From Gammaproteobacteria bacterium (GTDB taxonomy: Bacteria > Pseudomonadota > Gammaproteobacteria > JAUZRS01): 64,000 bases of DNA. The notes beneath the pieces are model-generated. The model saw only the letters and a program-made list of their open reading frames with translations. It did no database searches and was not told where the DNA came from. Within the stretch, counting starts at the first letter, position 1, and each line of letters opens with the position of its first letter. The translations under genes and the position numbers were made by a program. The stretch covers positions 124,001-188,000 of the forward strand of contig JAUZSP010000008.1 in NCBI GenBank assembly GCA_030949385.1. The letters run 5' to 3'. This document shows, piece after piece, positions 1 to 9,071 of this stretch.

Positions 1-616
1 AATCTTTAGTGCCCCGCATTGGCGCAGCACCTCAAAAAAGCGCTGAGGTGCTGGTTCGGTTAGGGCGCGGCTCATCTCTTTCCAGACCCGTTCTGCCACC
101 AGTGCATCAACTTCACCCTCAGTCACCATCTGCTTCATCAGGGTCAGGGTCTCAGGGGCAATGGTGAAGCCGTAAGTGGCGTAACGAGCCGAAAAACGGG
201 CAATGCGCAGAATGCGTACCGGATCTTCAGCAAAGGCGGGTGAGACGTGGCGCAAGATGCGCTGTTGCAGGTCAGCCAGACCGCCGTAAGGGTCGATCAA
301 CTCGCCCTTGTCATCTTCGGCGATGGCGTTGACGGTCAGATCACGGCGCAACAGATCCTCTTCGAGAGCTGACACTGGCGGCGGCGTAACACTGAAAGCC
401 GTCGTAACCTCGGCCTGTTTTGCGCTCGGTGCGCGCCAAGGCGTACTCTTCATGGGTTTTTGGGTGTAGGAAAACAGGGAAATCTTTGCCGACAGGACGA
501 AAGCCCTGTTGCTGCATTTCGGCGGGGCTGGAACCCACCACCAGCCAGTCGCGCTCCAGCACCTTGCGGCCTAAAAGACGATCTCGAACTGCGCCACCCA
601 CCAGATAGATTTTCAT
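1..616 (-). CDS. cca: CCA tRNA nucleotidyltransferase, partial and frameshifted
   Basis: This enzyme adds or repairs the 3' CCA end of tRNAs in the cytoplasm. The N-terminus carries the nucleotidyltransferase motif VGGAVRD at residues 6-12 and the conserved [20 protein letters not shown] stretch. The literal frame goes wrong after YAAASVS and stops at 341. Another frame continues at once with [14 protein letters not shown] (the family RRDLTINA motif) and [11 protein letters not shown], and stays open to the left window edge. Dropping one base near 364-372 gives an uninterrupted 205-codon frame. The C-terminal part lies outside the window. The gene starts 38 bases after the corrected ntrC stop on the same strand. 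Identity is very secure. The frameshift is more likely a sequence error than decay because both halves are fully conserved. Confidence 0.93.
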
Positions 617-625
617 CCGCTTATG

Positions 626-2059
626 CTACCTCTTTTGCGGTGTTTTGTGGGATTTTAAGCGATGCCCAGCTCTTTGATTTTGCGGGTCAAGGTGTTGCGT
701 CCCCAGCCGAGCAGTTGCGCTGCTTCTTGGCGGTGACCGTGGGTTTTTTTTCAGGGTTGTTTCGATCAGAATGCGCTCAACGATGGGCAGCGTTTGCGAG
801 AGCAGATCAACACCGCCTTGGTTGAGACTCTTTTCCGCCCACTGTTGCAGTGCGTGTTGCCAATGTTCATGCGTTGTGTCGTTTTCCTGTGGCGCTGTTT
901 CTTGTTGCAGTTCATTGGGCAGATCTTGTAGGTGAATTTCGTTGCCGGTTGCCATTACGGTGAGCCAGCGGCACATGTTTTCCAGTTGACGTACATTGCC
1001 AGGCCAAGCTTGTTGAGAGAGAAACTGTTCTACTTCGGGCAACGGGATTTTGGCATCCACTTTCAGTTCGAGAGCGGCGCTGTTGAGAAAGTGGTTCAGT
1101 AAGAGTGGAATGTCTTCACGCCGTTCACGCAGGGCAGGGCTATGAATACGGATCACATTTAGGCGGTGAAACAGATCTTCTCGAAAACGCCCTTCTTTGA
1201 CCAAGCTCTCCAAATTTTGATGGGTGGCGGCAACAATGCGCACATCCACCTTGATCGCTTTGTGACCCCCAATCCGATAAAACCGCGCATCGGAGAGTAC
1301 CCGCAGCAGGCGGGTCTGTAATTCGGCGGGCATGTCGCCAATTTCATCCAGAAACAGGGTGCCGCCGTTGGCTTGTTCAAAACGCCCCAAACGCAGTTGC
1401 TGTGCGCCAGTAAACGCGCCTTTTTCGTGGCCAAAGAGTTCTGATTCGAGTAGGTCATGAGGAATGGCGGCCATGTTTAGGGCGATAAAAGGTTGGGTTG
1501 CACGGGGGCTGTGACGGTGCAGAGCGTGAGCGATGAGTTCTTTGCCGCTGCCCGATTCACCGTTAATTAAAACGGTGATGTTGGAGCGTGAGAGACGGCC
1601 AATGGCTCGAAAGACCTCTTGCATGGCGGGAGCAACTCCAATGATGCCGCTGGGATGCACATCCTCTGTTGTTGCTGTTTTGTCGTGGCTCTGGTTGGCT
1701 TTGCATGCGCGTTGAGCGACGGTGACTACTTCGTCAATGTCAAAGGGTTTGGGTAGGTACTCAAATGCACCGCCTTCGTAGGAAGAGACGGCGCTGTCCA
1801 GATCGGAGTGGGCGGTCATGATGATAACGGGGGTGTCGGGTTGCTCTCTTTTCATGTAGTCGAGAAAGCTAAGGCCATCCATGCCGGGCATTCGAATGTC
1901 GCTAATAATGGCCTTAGGGCTGCTGTCGGGCAGTGCTTTTAGAGCTTGGTCGGCACTGATAAAACTGCGTACGTCCATGTCTGCTTGTTGTAGCGCGCGT
2001 TCCAAAACCCAGCGAATGGAAGGGTCGTCATCAATAATCCAGATTAGTTCGTTACTCAT
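626..2059 (-). CDS. ntrC: Nitrogen regulation response regulator NtrC, 3' end frameshifted
   Basis: Sigma-54-dependent activator of nitrogen-assimilation genes, phosphorylated by NtrB. Visible parts: an N-terminal receiver domain with phospho-acceptor Asp54 in [10 protein letters not shown], a central AAA+ domain with Walker A GESGSGKE, the sigma-54 contact loop GAFTGA and [11 protein letters not shown], and a C-terminal region. The expected Fis-type helix-turn-helix is absent from the literal frame, which ends in [14 protein letters not shown] and stops at 626. Removing one base from the run of eight T at 744-751 restores [20 protein letters not shown], ending KIKELGIA, with a stop at 655-657 and a normal length of 467 residues. 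The start overlaps the ntrB stop by 8 bases, so the two are translationally coupled. Confidence 0.95.
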   Translation of the reverse strand: MSNELIWIIDDDPSIRWVLERALQQADMDVRSFISADQALKALPDSSPKAIISDIRMPGMDGLSFLDYMKREQPDTPVIIMTAHSDLDSAVSSYEGGAFEYLPKPFDIDEVVTVAQRACKANQSHDKTATTEDVHPSGIIGVAPAMQEVFRAIGRLSRSNITVLINGESGSGKELIAHALHRHSPRATQPFIALNMAAIPHDLLESELFGHEKGAFTGAQQLRLGRFEQANGGTLFLDEIGDMPAELQTRLLRVLSDARFYRIGGHKAIKVDVRIVAATHQNLESLVKEGRFREDLFHRLNVIRIHSPALRERREDIPLLLNHFLNSAALELKVDAKIPLPEVEQFLSQQAWPGNVRQLENMCRWLTVMATGNEIHLQDLPNELQQETAPQENDTTHEHWQHALQQWAEKSLNQGGVDLLSQTLPIVERILIETTLKKNPRSPPRSSATARLGTQHLDPQNQRAGHRLKSHKTPQKR

Positions 2060-3140
2060 GCTCTGTCTCCAAGGGCAGTAGAATGCTGAATACGGTGTTG
2101 CCAGGTTGGCTGTGGCACTCGATTAAACCGTGGTGCAGATTGACCAGTGATTGAGCTATGGAGAGGCCTAAACCGCTGCCATCGGAGCGGCCAGTGATCA
2201 TGGGGTAAAAAATATTGGGCAGCATCTTTTCTGGCACACCGGGGCCGTCATCACGGATTTGCACCTGTACTACCAATCGATGGCAGGCTTGACCGATGGT
2301 GAAACGGCGCAAGGTGCGGGTGGTGATGCTGATATTGCCCGTTTCTCTGCCAATGGCCTGCATGGCGTTATTGCCAATGTTGAGCAGCGCTTGGATGAGT
2401 CGGTCTCGATCGGCCAGCAGGGGGGGGATGCTGGGGTCGTAGTCGGTTTTGATCTGAATTTTGGGGTACTGTTCATGATCGGCTTGCATCAACTGGCGTA
2501 CCCGTTCTGTAATTTCATGGATATTGATGGTTTCCATGTTGGGGCGTTTGTGTGGTCCCAACATGCGATCCATCAGGTTTTGCAGTCGATCCGCTTCACC
2601 AATGATGATTTGGGTGTATTCGCGCAGTTCGCGGCTGGGCAGTTCACGTTCTAAAAGTTGCGCTGCACCGCGTAGGCCACCAAGAGGGTTTTTGATTTCG
2701 TGAGCCAAACCGCGCACTAAGATGGCGCTGGCCTGTTGCTGAGCCAGCAGAGTCTCTTCATTGGCGATGCGAATTTGCAGATCAATACGAGACAGCTCCA
2801 TCAGCAGATAGGTGAGGCCATTGTCGGCTCGGTACGGGGTGGCGGTGTAGTTGATCGTTGCTTTGCGGCCATTGCCGAGTTGAATGGAAACACTGCGGTC
2901 GGTGTAGGGATGATCGCTTTTCAGAGCCGCTTGCAGGCGTTGTATCAGCGTATCCGGAGTGCTAATGAGGTGCTGTAGTGGTTGGCCGACGGCTTTGCGT
3001 TCGCTAATAAAGAAGAGATTTTCAGCTGCGGGGTTGAGGCAGGCGACTTCCAGCTCTTCATTTAGTACCAGCACAGCGGTGGCAATGTTGTCGAGCATGG
3101 TCTCTGGGTCGCAGAGCTGATTGGTACTGTAATCGTTCAT
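2052..3140 (-). CDS. ntrB: Nitrogen regulation sensor histidine kinase NtrB
   Basis: Cytoplasmic kinase/phosphatase that controls NtrC in response to the PII protein. The 362-residue product has an N-terminal PAS domain (NIATAVLVLNEELEVACLNP), an H-box with the phospho-acceptor His in GLAHEIKNPLGGLRG, and ATPase boxes NIGNNAMQAI, DDGPGVPEK and GSGLGLSIAQ. Length and motifs match GlnL/NtrB; there are no membrane segments. It is the first gene of ntrBC and overlaps ntrC. A likely NtrC box at 3286-3302 lies about 150 bases upstream, in keeping with autoregulation known for this operon. Confidence 0.96.
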   Translation of the reverse strand: MNDYSTNQLCDPETMLDNIATAVLVLNEELEVACLNPAAENLFFISERKAVGQPLQHLISTPDTLIQRLQAALKSDHPYTDRSVSIQLGNGRKATINYTATPYRADNGLTYLLMELSRIDLQIRIANEETLLAQQQASAILVRGLAHEIKNPLGGLRGAAQLLERELPSRELREYTQIIIGEADRLQNLMDRMLGPHKRPNMETINIHEITERVRQLMQADHEQYPKIQIKTDYDPSIPPLLADRDRLIQALLNIGNNAMQAIGRETGNISITTRTLRRFTIGQACHRLVVQVQIRDDGPGVPEKMLPNIFYPMITGRSDGSGLGLSIAQSLVNLHHGLIECHSQPGNTVFSILLPLETEHE

Positions 3141-3285
3141 GATTGGAGTCAGAGCAAAAATTAAACCAGATGATTTTTTTAAGCTAAAAATAAGTTTATT
3201 ATGTTTTAAAACATGGTGTTATATGTCTTTAGTGCGCTGGGGATTGGCTGTTATGGATTGTTGATAGGCACAGTTATAGCACGTT

Positions 3286-3302
3286 TGCACTAATGAGGTG
3301 CG
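3286..3302 (-). promoter_or_regulatory. Putative NtrC-binding site upstream of ntrBC
   Basis: TGCACTAATGAGGTGCG matches the NtrC consensus TGCACYANNNTGGTGCA in all seven left-half bases and five of seven right-half bases. It lies between the DUF4124 gene end and the ntrB start, where NtrC would autoregulate ntrBC. The functional role is inferred from the sequence match and position. Confidence 0.55.
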
Positions 3303-3824
3303 TTAGAAAAGTTTGGAATGACGCTGTAGATGAAGGGTGTGCGCTGGGCTGCTTATAAGGATGTGTTGATCGGCATCAATCACTTGGGCGCTGAGACTGT
3401 GTTGGCCACGGGAGACATTTGGCACGGCGGTGATCAGTGAGTGGCTAAGTTTGACCTCTTTGCCATCAAGCAAAATTCGAATTTGATGCTGCGTTTGCAG
3501 TTTGGGTTCGAGTTGCAGGATCAGGCTGATTTCGCCGTTATTGCTGCGCAGGGTGCTGTCATTTTTTGGGCTGAGAATCTGTAGGCTTTGGTAGTTTTTG
3601 TTTTGGCTGCTGGTGTCTGTTTTGTCTGTTTTGTCTGCTTCGTTTGGCGTTTTGCTGTTGATGCTTTGCATGATGTTTTGGCTTGGCAGCAGCAGGGGTT
3701 TATCGGTTTTCAGGCTCGGTCGGTCGCTGTAGGTGACTTGGCCATTGGCATCAATGGATTTATACAGAGCCGCTTGGCCGTTGAAGCTGAGCAGCAAGAG
3801 CAGCAGAGTGAGATGAGTTTTCAT
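3303..3824 (-). CDS. DUF4124 domain exported protein
   Basis: The start is placed at 3824 (MKTHLTLLLLLLSFNGQAA), because residues upstream in the longer frame run through the glnA terminator. A signal peptide is followed by LYKSIDANGQVTYSDRPS, the DUF4124 signature found in many gammaproteobacterial envelope proteins, then a low-complexity Lys/Thr/Asp linker and a beta-rich C-terminal part with ILLDGKEVKLSHSL. The 173-residue product is probably periplasmic. Members often sit next to glnA and ntrBC, as here. No enzymatic function is known for the domain. Confidence 0.85.
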   Translation of the reverse strand: MKTHLTLLLLLLSFNGQAALYKSIDANGQVTYSDRPSLKTDKPLLLPSQNIMQSINSKTPNEADKTDKTDTSSQNKNYQSLQILSPKNDSTLRSNNGEISLILQLEPKLQTQHQIRILLDGKEVKLSHSLITAVPNVSRGQHSLSAQVIDADQHILISSPAHTLHLQRHSKLF

Positions 3825-3861
3825 GAGCTTAGAATAAACGCTGTTTTTTGGAATCGCAAAC

Positions 3862-3891
3862 AAAAAAACGCCCCCCGAGGGCGGCGTTTTT
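3862..3891 (-). terminator. Rho-independent terminator of glnA
   Basis: Inverted repeat AAAAACGCC / GGCGTTTTT with a C/G-rich loop, 20 bases past the glnA stop. On the minus strand the hairpin is followed by a T-rich tract. Confidence 0.85.
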
Positions 3892-3912
3892 AATCCAGCA
3901 CAACCGAAAAGG

Positions 3913-5322
3913 TTAGACGCTGTAGTACATATCAAATTCCACTGGGTGGGTGGACATGCGCAGGCGTTGTACTTCTTCGTTTTTCAGTGCGATGTAAGCG
4001 TCGATCATGTCGTCGGTGAAAACACCACCGGCGGTGAGGAAGTCACGGTCTTCGTTCAGAGCAGCCAGAGCTTCATCAAAGGAGAGCGCCACCTGAGAGA
4101 GTTTGGCTTCTTCTTCAGCGGAGAGGTCATAGAGATCCACGTCGGTGGCATCACCAGGATGGATTTTGTTTTTGATCCCATCAAGGCCGGCCATCAGCAT
4201 GGCAGAGAAAGCCAAGTAAGGGTTGGCGGTGGAGTCAGGGTAACGCACTTCAACGCGACGGCCTTTGGGGCTGACGGAGTAAGGAATGCGGATGGAACCG
4301 GAGCGGTTGCAGGCCGAGTAGGTCAGCAACACAGGCGCTTCGAAACCAGGTACCAGACGTTTGTAGGAGTTGGTTGACGCGTTAGCAAAGGCGTTCAGTG
4401 CGCGTGAATGTTTAATGATGCCGCCGATGTAGTACAACGCGGTTTCAGACAATTTGCCATACAGGTCGCCAGCAAAGAGGTTTTCGCCGTCTTTGGAGAG
4501 TGACATATTGATGTGCATGCCGTTGCCGTTGTCACCAACAATCGGTTTGGGCATAAAGGTTGAGGTTTTACCGTAAGCGTGAGAGACGTTGTGTACCACG
4601 TATTTGAGGATTTGCACTTCGTCGGCTTTTTTCACCAAGGTGTTGAAAGCGACACCGATTTCACATTGACCGGCTGTGGCCACTTCGTGGTGATGCACTT
4701 CCACTTTCAGACCCATTTCGTCGAGGGTGTCGCACATCGCGCCCCGCAGGTCGTGCAGGGAATCAACGGGAGGCACGGGGAAATAACCGCCTTTCACCCC
4801 TGGGCGATGGCCCATGTTACCGTCTTCGTATTTTTTCGCGGTGTTCCAGCTGGCTTCGTCGGAATCAATTTTGCAAAAACTGCCACTCAGATCGCTGCCC
4901 CAACGCACGTCGTCAAAGACGAAAAATTCATTTTCAGGACCGAAATAAGCGGTGTCGGCGATGCCGGTTTCGATCAGGTAGGCTTCAGCGCGTTTTGCCA
5001 GTGAACGAGGGTCGCGTTCGTAGCCTTCGTGAGTGGCAGGCTCGACGATGTTGCAGCGCAGGTTCATGGTGGGCTCGTCGGTGAAAGGATCCATGACGGC
5101 AGTGGCGAGGTCGGGCATCAGAATCATGTCGGATTCGTTGATTTTTTTCCAACCGGCGATGGAAGAACCATCAAACATCTGGCCGTTTGCTAAGCTGTCT
5201 TCATCAATGCAGTGAGTGGGCACAGTGACGTGCTGCTCTTTGCCGTGGGTATCGGTAAAACGAAAATCGACGAATTTAACGCCATCTTGTTCAATTTGTT
5301 TCAAGATCTCACTTGCAGACAT
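3913..5322 (-). CDS. glnA: Glutamine synthetase, type I
   Basis: ATP-dependent condensation of ammonia and glutamate to glutamine, the main ammonia-assimilation step, by a cytoplasmic dodecamer. The 469-residue product has the usual GS landmarks: FDGSSIAGW, the metal-binding [42 protein letters not shown] and the adenylylation-site Tyr in DLYDLSAEE. This is the GSI-beta form regulated by GlnE. A sigma-54 promoter at 5394-5409 and NtrC sites at 5461-5509 precede it. A terminator follows, so it is probably transcribed alone. ntrBC lie further downstream on the same strand, separated by the DUF4124 gene. Confidence 0.98.
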   Translation of the reverse strand: MSASEILKQIEQDGVKFVDFRFTDTHGKEQHVTVPTHCIDEDSLANGQMFDGSSIAGWKKINESDMILMPDLATAVMDPFTDEPTMNLRCNIVEPATHEGYERDPRSLAKRAEAYLIETGIADTAYFGPENEFFVFDDVRWGSDLSGSFCKIDSDEASWNTAKKYEDGNMGHRPGVKGGYFPVPPVDSLHDLRGAMCDTLDEMGLKVEVHHHEVATAGQCEIGVAFNTLVKKADEVQILKYVVHNVSHAYGKTSTFMPKPIVGDNGNGMHINMSLSKDGENLFAGDLYGKLSETALYYIGGIIKHSRALNAFANASTNSYKRLVPGFEAPVLLTYSACNRSGSIRIPYSVSPKGRRVEVRYPDSTANPYLAFSAMLMAGLDGIKNKIHPGDATDVDLYDLSAEEEAKLSQVALSFDEALAALNEDRDFLTAGGVFTDDMIDAYIALKNEEVQRLRMSTHPVEFDMYYSV

Positions 5323-5393
5323 GGAGTACTCCTTAAAGGGAAGAAAGTGTGCGGCTGAGCCTGAGTCACGGGGAGAGCCGATTTTCAGGTTTC

Positions 5394-5409
5394 AGCAATT
5401 AATGTACCA
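5394..5409 (-). promoter_or_regulatory. Sigma-54 promoter of glnA
   Basis: Read on the minus strand, TGGTACATTAATTGCT matches the -24/-12 consensus TGGCACNNNNNTTGCW with one mismatch. It lies 72 bases upstream of the glnA start and downstream of paired NtrC boxes. Confidence 0.8.
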
Positions 5410-5460
5410 ATAAAAAAACAATTTTAAAATCAGGGTGTTGGCTTCATCTTGAAGGGCTAA

Positions 5461-5509
5461 TGCACTACCTTGTTTCATGGGTGGTGCAATTTTGCACTAA
5501 TTTGATGCA
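5461..5509 (-). promoter_or_regulatory. Paired NtrC-binding sites (glnA enhancer)
   Basis: TGCACTAATTTGATGCA at 5493-5509 matches the 17-bp NtrC consensus at nearly every defined position. A weaker copy, TGCACTACCTTGTTTCA, lies at 5461-5477. Their centres are 32 bases apart, three helical turns, which is the spacing of the classical E. coli glnA enhancer sites. The stronger site overlaps the last codons of the upstream cation transporter gene. Binding is inferred. Confidence 0.65.
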
Positions 5510-6642
5510 AGCTGTTGGAAGATTTCCACAGCGCCAACGCTCATTACTTTCTGAGCAGCCTGCTTTATAGCCTCAATCTCAGGTGGATTGCAACTCTCAA
5601 GTGCAGAAAGAACGATCTCTAAATGGATCTGACCGTGCAGATAATGCAGTCGAATGTGCTTGATCTGCTGCGCGGTAGGCACGGCATCAAAGTGCGGTTG
5701 CAGCTCGGCCAATAAGTCAGAGCGCAGCGGCAGATGAGCGGAACTGGGTTCGATTTCGTCGTCTTCGGGATCAATGTGTACCACCACATCACTCAACTCT
5801 TCCACCTCTGCGATCAGGCGCAAACGCACTTCGTCGCTGATGCGGTGGCCTTCGGAAACACTCAGCTTGGACTCCACTTGGATGTGAACGTCGGCCAGAG
5901 CGTTGGCGGCCATGCGCCGCGTGCGCAGCATGTGCAGACTTTGCACCCCATCAACTTGGGTGATCAGCGTGCGAATTTGATCTAAGGTTTCCGGTTCCAG
6001 CCCCGCATCGGTCAATTCTTGCAGGCTCTGCCAACCGAGATCCCAGCCAATTTTGGCGATCATCAGGGCGACCAAAATGGCGGCGATGGCATCCAAGCTG
6101 GCAAAACCGAGTAGGGAGCCGCCGATGCCGATCAGCACCACAATGGAGGAGATGGCATCGGAGCGATGGTGCCAAGCGTTGGCCTCCAGCAGTTTGGAGC
6201 GAATGCGCAGGGCGACTTTTTGGGTGTAACGAAACAGCCACTCTTTGCTGATCACCGAGAGCGCGGCGATGTAGAGGGTGATGATTTCAGGAGTGGTGAG
6301 GGTTTGTGGTGTGCTTAGACGTAAGGCGGCATCGTAAGCGAGACCAATGGCGACGGCGAGCAGAAATAGGCCGAGAATTACGGTGGCGATGGTCTCGAAA
6401 CGAGCGTGGCCGTAGGGGTGTTCGGCATCGGCTTCCTTGGAGGCGTGTTTGGCGGCAAACAGCACCACGCCGTCACTGATCAGGTCGGCCAGTGAGTGAA
6501 TGCCGTCGGCCACCAGCGAGTAGGAGTGGCCGAGCAGACCGACGACGATCTTTACTGCCGCCAGCAGCAGATTGAGCACTACGCCGACTAAGGTGGCGGT
6601 GCGGCTCTGTTGGTAGCGTTCGGTTGCGCTGTAGGTGTTCAT
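5497..6642 (-). CDS. Cation diffusion facilitator family transporter
   Basis: Proton-coupled efflux of divalent metal ions (Zn, Fe, Cd, Co or Mn) across the inner membrane. The start is set at 6642 (MNTYSATERYQQ); a longer frame would overlap the upstream gene. The 381-residue product has six predicted membrane segments with the metal-site motifs ADGIHSLADLISD and HHRSDAISS, the YGHARFE loop of FieF-like members, and a C-terminal cytoplasmic dimerisation domain (VHIQVESKLSVSEGHRIS). The roughly 80 extra C-terminal residues are longer than in FieF. It is the third gene of a unit with a TusA-like gene and a PP-loop gene, so the metal could be connected with their work, but the specificity cannot be read. 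Confidence 0.9.
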   Translation of the reverse strand: MNTYSATERYQQSRTATLVGVVLNLLLAAVKIVVGLLGHSYSLVADGIHSLADLISDGVVLFAAKHASKEADAEHPYGHARFETIATVILGLFLLAVAIGLAYDAALRLSTPQTLTTPEIITLYIAALSVISKEWLFRYTQKVALRIRSKLLEANAWHHRSDAISSIVVLIGIGGSLLGFASLDAIAAILVALMIAKIGWDLGWQSLQELTDAGLEPETLDQIRTLITQVDGVQSLHMLRTRRMAANALADVHIQVESKLSVSEGHRISDEVRLRLIAEVEELSDVVVHIDPEDDEIEPSSAHLPLRSDLLAELQPHFDAVPTAQQIKHIRLHYLHGQIHLEIVLSALESCNPPEIEAIKQAAQKVMSVGAVEIFQQLASN

Positions 6643-6658
6643 GGCGAGCGCCTTGTGG

Positions 6659-6901
6659 TTACGGTGTTGCACCCACTTGGATGGTGAGTTGATACAAATA
6701 TTCTTCTTCGTGGCTGTCGATGACATTGTGACCGTTGATGCGACTCCAAGCGGGGATGTCGTTCATTACTCCCGGATCGGTGCAGATGACGGTAACGGTG
6801 TCGCCCGTTTGCAGATTTTTGATTTGGTCTTGCAGACGAATCACCGGCATGGGGCAGAGCAGGCGGCGGGCATCGAGGTCAATGTGGCTCACAGGTACCA
6901 C
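6659..6901 (-). CDS. TusA/SirA-family sulfur carrier protein
   Basis: Small cytoplasmic protein of 80 residues. The family signature CPMPVIRLQDQI at residues 16-27 contains the persulfide-carrying Cys16, followed by the usual beta-alpha-beta-alpha core (TGDTVTVICTDPGVMNDIPAW). TusA-type proteins relay sulfane sulfur, in tRNA 2-thiolation or in dissimilatory sulfur metabolism. It overlaps the upstream PP-loop ATPase gene by 13 bases, so it is very likely the sulfur donor or partner of that enzyme. Orthology to E. coli TusA itself is not claimed. Confidence 0.88.
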   Translation of the reverse strand: MVPVSHIDLDARRLLCPMPVIRLQDQIKNLQTGDTVTVICTDPGVMNDIPAWSRINGHNVIDSHEEEYLYQLTIQVGATP

Positions 6902-7932
6902 TCCTTGGGAATGTCGTCGCTGCCCAATGGTTTGATGCTGTATTGGCGTTTCACGCCGTTTTTCAGTCCCAGCTCCACATCGACCTGTTCTTCGCTGCGG
7001 CCTTTGCCAAAACGCGCCAAGATGCGCGCCGCCAGCTGGAGGTCTTCGCTGTTGGGTTTGCCATCAATTAAGGCCATTGGGCCGGTGTGGCTGGTGCAAT
7101 GCAGGTGGTCAAACTCTTTACGATAACCTTCCATAAAACGGCATTCGCCCTCTTCACGGGCGATGATCAATTTGAAGCGGGCGTTGGGACGAATGTGGCG
7201 GCCAACTTTGAGCAGCATGATGTCGTCCATCTCGTAATTTTTGTCGTTGCGGTTTTGCCACAGATCCACCAGTTTGTTGGAGTAGCTGGCATCGGTGAGA
7301 AAACAGCAACCGCCCGCCGGTTGGGCGTAGTCGTCGATGCCCAGTTCGTTGGCTAAGGCGATTTGCGGTTTGCGTGAGCGCCCAGAAAAATCGAACAGTT
7401 GCTCACGGTCCACCCAACCTTCCCGTTCGGGCAAAGTTTCGGGCAGATTTTTGGCGCTCAGGGGGCGCAGCAGCAGTTCGTCGGCTCCCGATTGGTGGGC
7501 GATGATGGGCATGGTCTGTTTGCGCTGCGACATGGGGCGTTGTCCGATCACTTCGCCGGTGATGATGAAGTCGAAGTCGTTCTCTTTGATCCATTCATGG
7601 GCTTTTTTGACCATGAAAATTTTGCAGTCTAGGCAGGGGTTCATGTTGGCCCCGTAGCCGTATTTGGGGTTGATGAGCACGTCTTTGTATTCTTCGATCA
7701 CATCGATAATGTGCAGCTTCATGCCGAGCTGTTCGGCGACCCAGAGGGCGTTGTTGCGTTTGGGTTTTTTATCGTCTTGCTTGCGGATGGCGTGGGTGTG
7801 GCCTTCGACGCAGAAGCCGGTGAAAAAGTTGATCCCCTCCACATGAATGCCCTGATCCATTATAACTTGGCTGGCGAGCATGGAATCGAGTCCACCGGAG
7901 ACCAGTGAGACGGCTTTGTATTGTTTTGACAT
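6889..7932 (-). CDS. PP-loop ATPase, MnmA-like tRNA thiolation protein with DUF814-like C-terminus
   Basis: The start at 7932 (MSKQYKAVSLVSGG) has AGGAAG seven bases upstream. The 347-residue product begins with the PP-loop SGGLDSMLA (residues 11-19), typical of enzymes that adenylate a nucleobase or carboxylate before sulfur transfer. Cys-containing motifs NPCLDCK and GGCCFL are candidate catalytic or metal-binding cysteines. The C-terminal part (KLIIAREEGECRFMEGY) resembles the NFACT-R/DUF814 RNA-binding module. Such proteins are usually labelled tRNA methyltransferase or thiouridylase-like; the real substrate is unknown. The overlapping TusA-like gene supports a thiolation role. A broken copy of its 5' end occurs at 10331-10486. 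Confidence 0.8.
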   Translation of the reverse strand: MSKQYKAVSLVSGGLDSMLASQVIMDQGIHVEGINFFTGFCVEGHTHAIRKQDDKKPKRNNALWVAEQLGMKLHIIDVIEEYKDVLINPKYGYGANMNPCLDCKIFMVKKAHEWIKENDFDFIITGEVIGQRPMSQRKQTMPIIAHQSGADELLLRPLSAKNLPETLPEREGWVDREQLFDFSGRSRKPQIALANELGIDDYAQPAGGCCFLTDASYSNKLVDLWQNRNDKNYEMDDIMLLKVGRHIRPNARFKLIIAREEGECRFMEGYRKEFDHLHCTSHTGPMALIDGKPNSEDLQLAARILARFGKGRSEEQVDVELGLKNGVKRQYSIKPLGSDDIPKEWYL

Positions 7933-8165
7933 ATGTTTGCTTCCTGCCGAGGGGCGGCTAATCTGATGTGGCGGGCATTGTAACAAGCTCTTGGGGTGGG
8001 CGTGTAGTGTTGCTGAATCCTTATCTTTAGCTATGATGAAAAACAGAACGGGAGGGAGAATGTTATTTTATGTGATGTATCATCTGGAACTTATTGCCAG
8101 ATTTATGGAGTATTTCTCTCTTTTCTGGAAGGGGTATTCTTTATTTTTGCTGTCTGAATACCAAA

Positions 8166-8669
8166 TTATTGCGATTGAATACTAACCTTATATTTTACCG
8201 TTGCAGGATCATTTACAAAGTTATAAGGTGGAAGTGTATTTCCAAAATCCGTATTTTCTATCACTAAATGATAAGTTCCTGCTTGTAACCGGTACCATCC
8301 AGAGTCGAAATTAGTAACCAAGGGTGCTTGACTAAATTCTTGATAAAAAGGCATTGAGGCACTCGTGTGCTGACCCAGAGCTGCTCTGGTGTACCATACT
8401 TGCCATGATGCATCTGTTAAAAAATAGACTTCAACTGCAACACCTCTGACAAGTTCAGCTTCTACTTTTAGGGGGGCTTCATTCAACACATCAAAAGAAC
8501 AAGAGGCATATTGATCTTCGTTTATTATCTGTAAATCTTCACAAATGACTGAAATTGATGGGGTTTCAGTCACATTTTGATCGGCATTGGCAATATCTTG
8601 AATAGCTTGATCACAGCCAGATAAAATTCCCAAACTGGTTAGTATTACAAATGTATAATTGTTATTCAT
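8166..8669 (-). CDS. Hypothetical lipoprotein
   Basis: The 167-residue product has a lipoprotein signal (LTSLGILSGC, lipidated Cys19) and is otherwise unrecognised. The mature part has two further cysteines (ICEDLQ and ASCSFDV) that could form a disulfide, and it looks beta-rich, with SGWYRLQAGTYHLVIENTD reminiscent of small periplasmic beta-sandwiches. Base composition is clearly more AT-rich than in the neighbouring core genes, suggesting acquisition. It stands alone; a 13-bp-stem hairpin lies just upstream. Confidence 0.7.
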   Translation of the reverse strand: MNNNYTFVILTSLGILSGCDQAIQDIANADQNVTETPSISVICEDLQIINEDQYASCSFDVLNEAPLKVEAELVRGVAVEVYFLTDASWQVWYTRAALGQHTSASMPFYQEFSQAPLVTNFDSGWYRLQAGTYHLVIENTDFGNTLPPYNFVNDPATVKYKVSIQSQ

Positions 8670-8720
8670 TATTTTCCTACCCTTCCCGTAGTGCTTAGGG
8701 CGATTGTACTACGTACAACC

Positions 8721-8756
8721 CACCTAAATATGCTGATATACAAGCATATTTAGGTG
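8721..8756. repeat. Perfect inverted repeat
   Basis: CACCTAAATATGC and GCATATTTAGGTG form a 13-bp perfect stem around a 10-base loop, just upstream of the lipoprotein gene. There is no clear T tract, so it may be an operator or an element end rather than a terminator. Confidence 0.6.
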
Positions 8757-9071
8757 TTCGACAGTTTTTCCTGAAATCCAAAAGCTAACTTCTGAATTTC
8801 TTAGAACCAAGAAAAACGCTAAATGTTGCTAAAACACGCCATTATGTCGCTATCTGGTCATGATCATAGTGCAATTGCCCTACCGTAGTGCTCGCTTGAG
8901 CAAAGCACAGTATAAATCGTGGGGAATGATACTATGGTTGTTTGTCAATAACAACAGTTGTAAAAGGCATCTGTACCAATGTAAATTTTTTGATAAAGCG
9001 ATGGGCTTCGAGTGATTTTTAGAGCCTTTAACTGTAGGAAAGTAACATCAGTTACTCATGATATTTTGGCT
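8757..9071. other. Non-coding stretch, no gene seen
   Basis: No frame with family resemblance was found. An 11-base match, GTAACATCAGT, at 9042-9052 equals one end of the mobile element at 52573-52799, so this could be a relic of the same element. Confidence 0.5.

Noticed and set aside
3825-3935. N-terminal extension of the DUF4124 gene
   Set aside because: It would run through the glnA terminator and hide a normal signal peptide.
4579-5004. Long open frame on the plus strand inside glnA
   Set aside because: Antisense to a fully conserved glutamine synthetase; its composition mirrors codon bias of glnA.
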